Shown here piece after piece: positions 62,260-64,000 of a stretch of DNA of 64,000 bases. The first letter of the stretch is position 1. Each line of letters starts with the position of its first letter. The stretch comes from Primulina eburnea (taxonomy: Eukaryota; Streptophyta; Magnoliopsida; Lamiales; Gesneriaceae). The position numbers were made by a program, and so were the translations under genes. The stretch is from contig NC_133108.1 in the NCBI RefSeq assembly GCF_022965805.1, positions 38,510,051 through 38,574,050 of the forward strand. The letters are read 5' to 3'. The notes under the pieces are model-generated. The model searched no databases, had not been told where the DNA came from, and saw only the letters and a program-made list of their open reading frames with translations.

Positions 62260-62872
62260 TTATGTCTCTTGTTTGTCACGTGATGAAGAGCGAGCTCGCC
62301 TTTTCGCAACATGATTATCAACAAATCGTACCGGGGGTTGAAACGAAAACTGAGATGTGGTGACACCGTCTTGTGCAAGCTGCGGATGCTCACCAAGGTA
62401 CCTGTACAAATGCTGACATTAATCATCAAAATAGATATTCCGGATCCAATTTTATGACATATATAATGAATAAGTTATTTAGAGCCTACCGACTAAGTTC
62501 CACCATTGAACGTAATCTCTTGTTGGACGGTGTCACATAATACACGTCAGCGAATTTCGTGCCTCCTTCCGCTCGAGCTCTTATAATGCGTTGCCATCCC
62601 TTAGGAGTCCGAGGAATGTTGGGCTTGTCCATTGCCCATACCCAGTTTTGATCCTCCCGTTTGACATCAGATTCCTTCTCGCATGATATATCAGGTCTCC
62701 ACTGCCTGGCTATATCACACATGAAAGGCTGTTCATTGATTGTCTCTCTTATTTCCTCATATTTCTCCTTCGACGGGACGAGCCTCCACTTTGAACATGA
62801 GGCACACTGGACTGTATATATCGTGACAGATTCCCAAACCTTATTTGCCGAGCTGCTTGGACTTTGTTCCAT
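62260..62872 (-). CDS. CW-zinc-finger methyl-CpG-binding-domain protein (plant MBD2/4-like)
   Basis: Two coding exons read leftward, 62872-62490 and 62401-62260, giving 174 residues. Start at ATG 62872 (the upstream in-frame TTG is not used). The CW-type zinc finger has VQCASCSKWRLVPS and later Cys in PFMCD and ISCE with the conserved Trp residues (about 22-72). The MBD follows: PNIPRTPKGWQRIIRARAEG, DVYYVTPSNKRLRSMVELS and, across the splice, RYLGEHPQL. The tail has SQFSFQPPVRF and a basic end KRRARSSSRDK that could be a nuclear signal. This CW-MBD order is that of Arabidopsis MBD1/2/4/12-type proteins, which are chromatin-associated; not all bind methylated DNA. Upstream non-coding exons may lie beyond 62888. 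Confidence 0.88.
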
Positions 62873-62887
62873 TTTGAGAACTGCCAA

Positions 62888-64000
62888 TAAAAAGAAAACA
62901 ATATTCTAAAGTGTCAGTGTGATGATTCTGCATTATATTGAAAATCAGTGAACAAGTTACGAACCTGAAAAAAATAGAATTAGACCTGGATAAAAAAAAA
63001 AACCTAACTAAATTTCACACAAGCGAAAACCTAGTTTGTGAATGAACACAAATATTTCTGAAAAACTGCAGAACAAGTTAATCGAAAAATAACGAAGATT
63101 GAAATAAGCATTTCCTTTGGAGTGTATGCTGTCAAAAAGGTGTTCCCGAAGCATCATCAATGCAAATACTTCCCGTGGAAAATCTTCAAATATAGCATTT
63201 TCCTACTTCTTCCTGAATAAATTTCATTTGTTGTAGCAAGTTACAAACTCTTTTACTTATTAGAGTTCATTAAGATCTTGCTCAATACATCTTTTTGCGT
63301 TAGTGGCATATATGCATAAGATGGTAATAAATCTTGGATGAAGAAAAATAACAAGGTCCATATGGACAATCATTATCATTGTTTAAATTAACCGACACTT
63401 TGTTTCAACATATAATTACCAATGAAATTAAGTTTCTAGGAAAGCAACAGAAAACACGAGCAAATAAATAAGCCTTGACTACCAAGAAACCAAAAAACAA
63501 ATAATCAGCTGGAAAATATTATCTGAAAACATCAATGCAAGCTTTACATCTTCAACATGTCAAATAAATGTGCTGCCTGTTCCCCTTCTTAAGTGGAATA
63601 TTGGGGCATGTTTTGCAAGAACTAAACCACGCAAAAGATTTGTTGAATCGAAATGCAGCATGAGAATATCAATGCCAACAAGTTCTTGAAAACTTTATGA
63701 CCAAATAAATTAAAAAGATATATAAGACTTGCAGGCTAATGATTTCTGTATAATTTTTAAAAATTTCAAGGCCTTTTCATTGTATATTGTTGATGCTTAA
63801 GAATGACAAGTTTGCTACAGCAGTGTATGGCAAAACAAAGAACAGTTTGAACAAACATAAAGGCAAATTAGATCATGAAACTTCAGATGAAGTACTCACA
63901 TAAAAAACTGAACACACTAAATTGTCACTCATTAGTTCGAATACCCAACTGAATAACTTAAGAAAGAGCAAAACTGAATGCTGAGCACTGAAGACAAAAG
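62888..64000. other. 5' flank or UTR intron region of the MBD gene, no coding sequence seen
   Basis: AT-rich, no open frame with recognisable content on either strand. Read leftward, TTTTTTTATCCAGG and similar pyrimidine-rich acceptors occur near 62985, compatible with a 5' UTR intron, but this cannot be shown. Confidence 0.4.

Overview
This is a gene-plus-repeat stretch of a flowering-plant nuclear genome. Every host gene has GT-AG introns and plant-type homologues, intergenic DNA is very AT-rich, and LTR retrotransposons, a MULE and MITEs are abundant. The gene set indicates a eudicot. The repeat style (tandem CTGGTCAGCAG minisatellites inside copia LTRs, GTGAGACGGTCTCAC MITEs) makes an asterid, perhaps Lamiales, my best guess, but I cannot verify that.

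Layout. 1-7195: layered old retroelements. These are a broken copia gag, a copia-type LTR split by a 2.1-kb LTR of another family, and the 3' end of an old pol gene on the minus strand. 7196-14812: a nearly pristine Ty3/gypsy chromovirus (Tekay-like) with 1.46/1.48-kb LTRs that differ by only two substitutions and two indels that I can find. It has a perfect 5-bp target duplication, PBS and PPT, and one polyprotein frame cut by a single TAG inside integrase. 15955-21479: a MuDR-type Mutator-like element with about 280-bp terminal inverted repeats. It carries two convergent genes: a decayed mudrA-like transposase on the minus strand and, in the position mudrB holds in maize MuDR, a small intron-containing gene with an RNase H1 N-terminal (viroplasmin-like) domain and a helical tail. 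This second gene is the most unusual thing in the window.

21710-34017 (+): a nine-exon FIP1-like polyadenylation factor gene whose conserved C-terminus is thrown out of frame by a seven-A run. 36779-40526 (+): a ten-exon S28 Pro-X carboxypeptidase gene that looks intact. 42446-45625 (+): a three-exon DUF1068 (ELMO/NKS1-type Golgi) gene. 46440-52700 (-): a six-exon type-B response regulator gene whose exon 5 has one base too many, truncating the activation region. 53200-62200: repeat-rich intergenic DNA with TA microsatellites, a solo copia LTR, MITEs and Helitron-like ends. 62260-62872 (-): a gene for a plant CW-zinc-finger/methyl-CpG-binding-domain protein. 62888-64000: no coding sequence recognised.

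The host genes do not form a pathway; they are neighbours. The MULE ends about 230 bp upstream of the FIP1-like start codon, so its terminal repeat lies in that gene's promoter region. Two otherwise complete host genes each carry a single-base coding excess, which suggests either assembly indels or real recent lesions.
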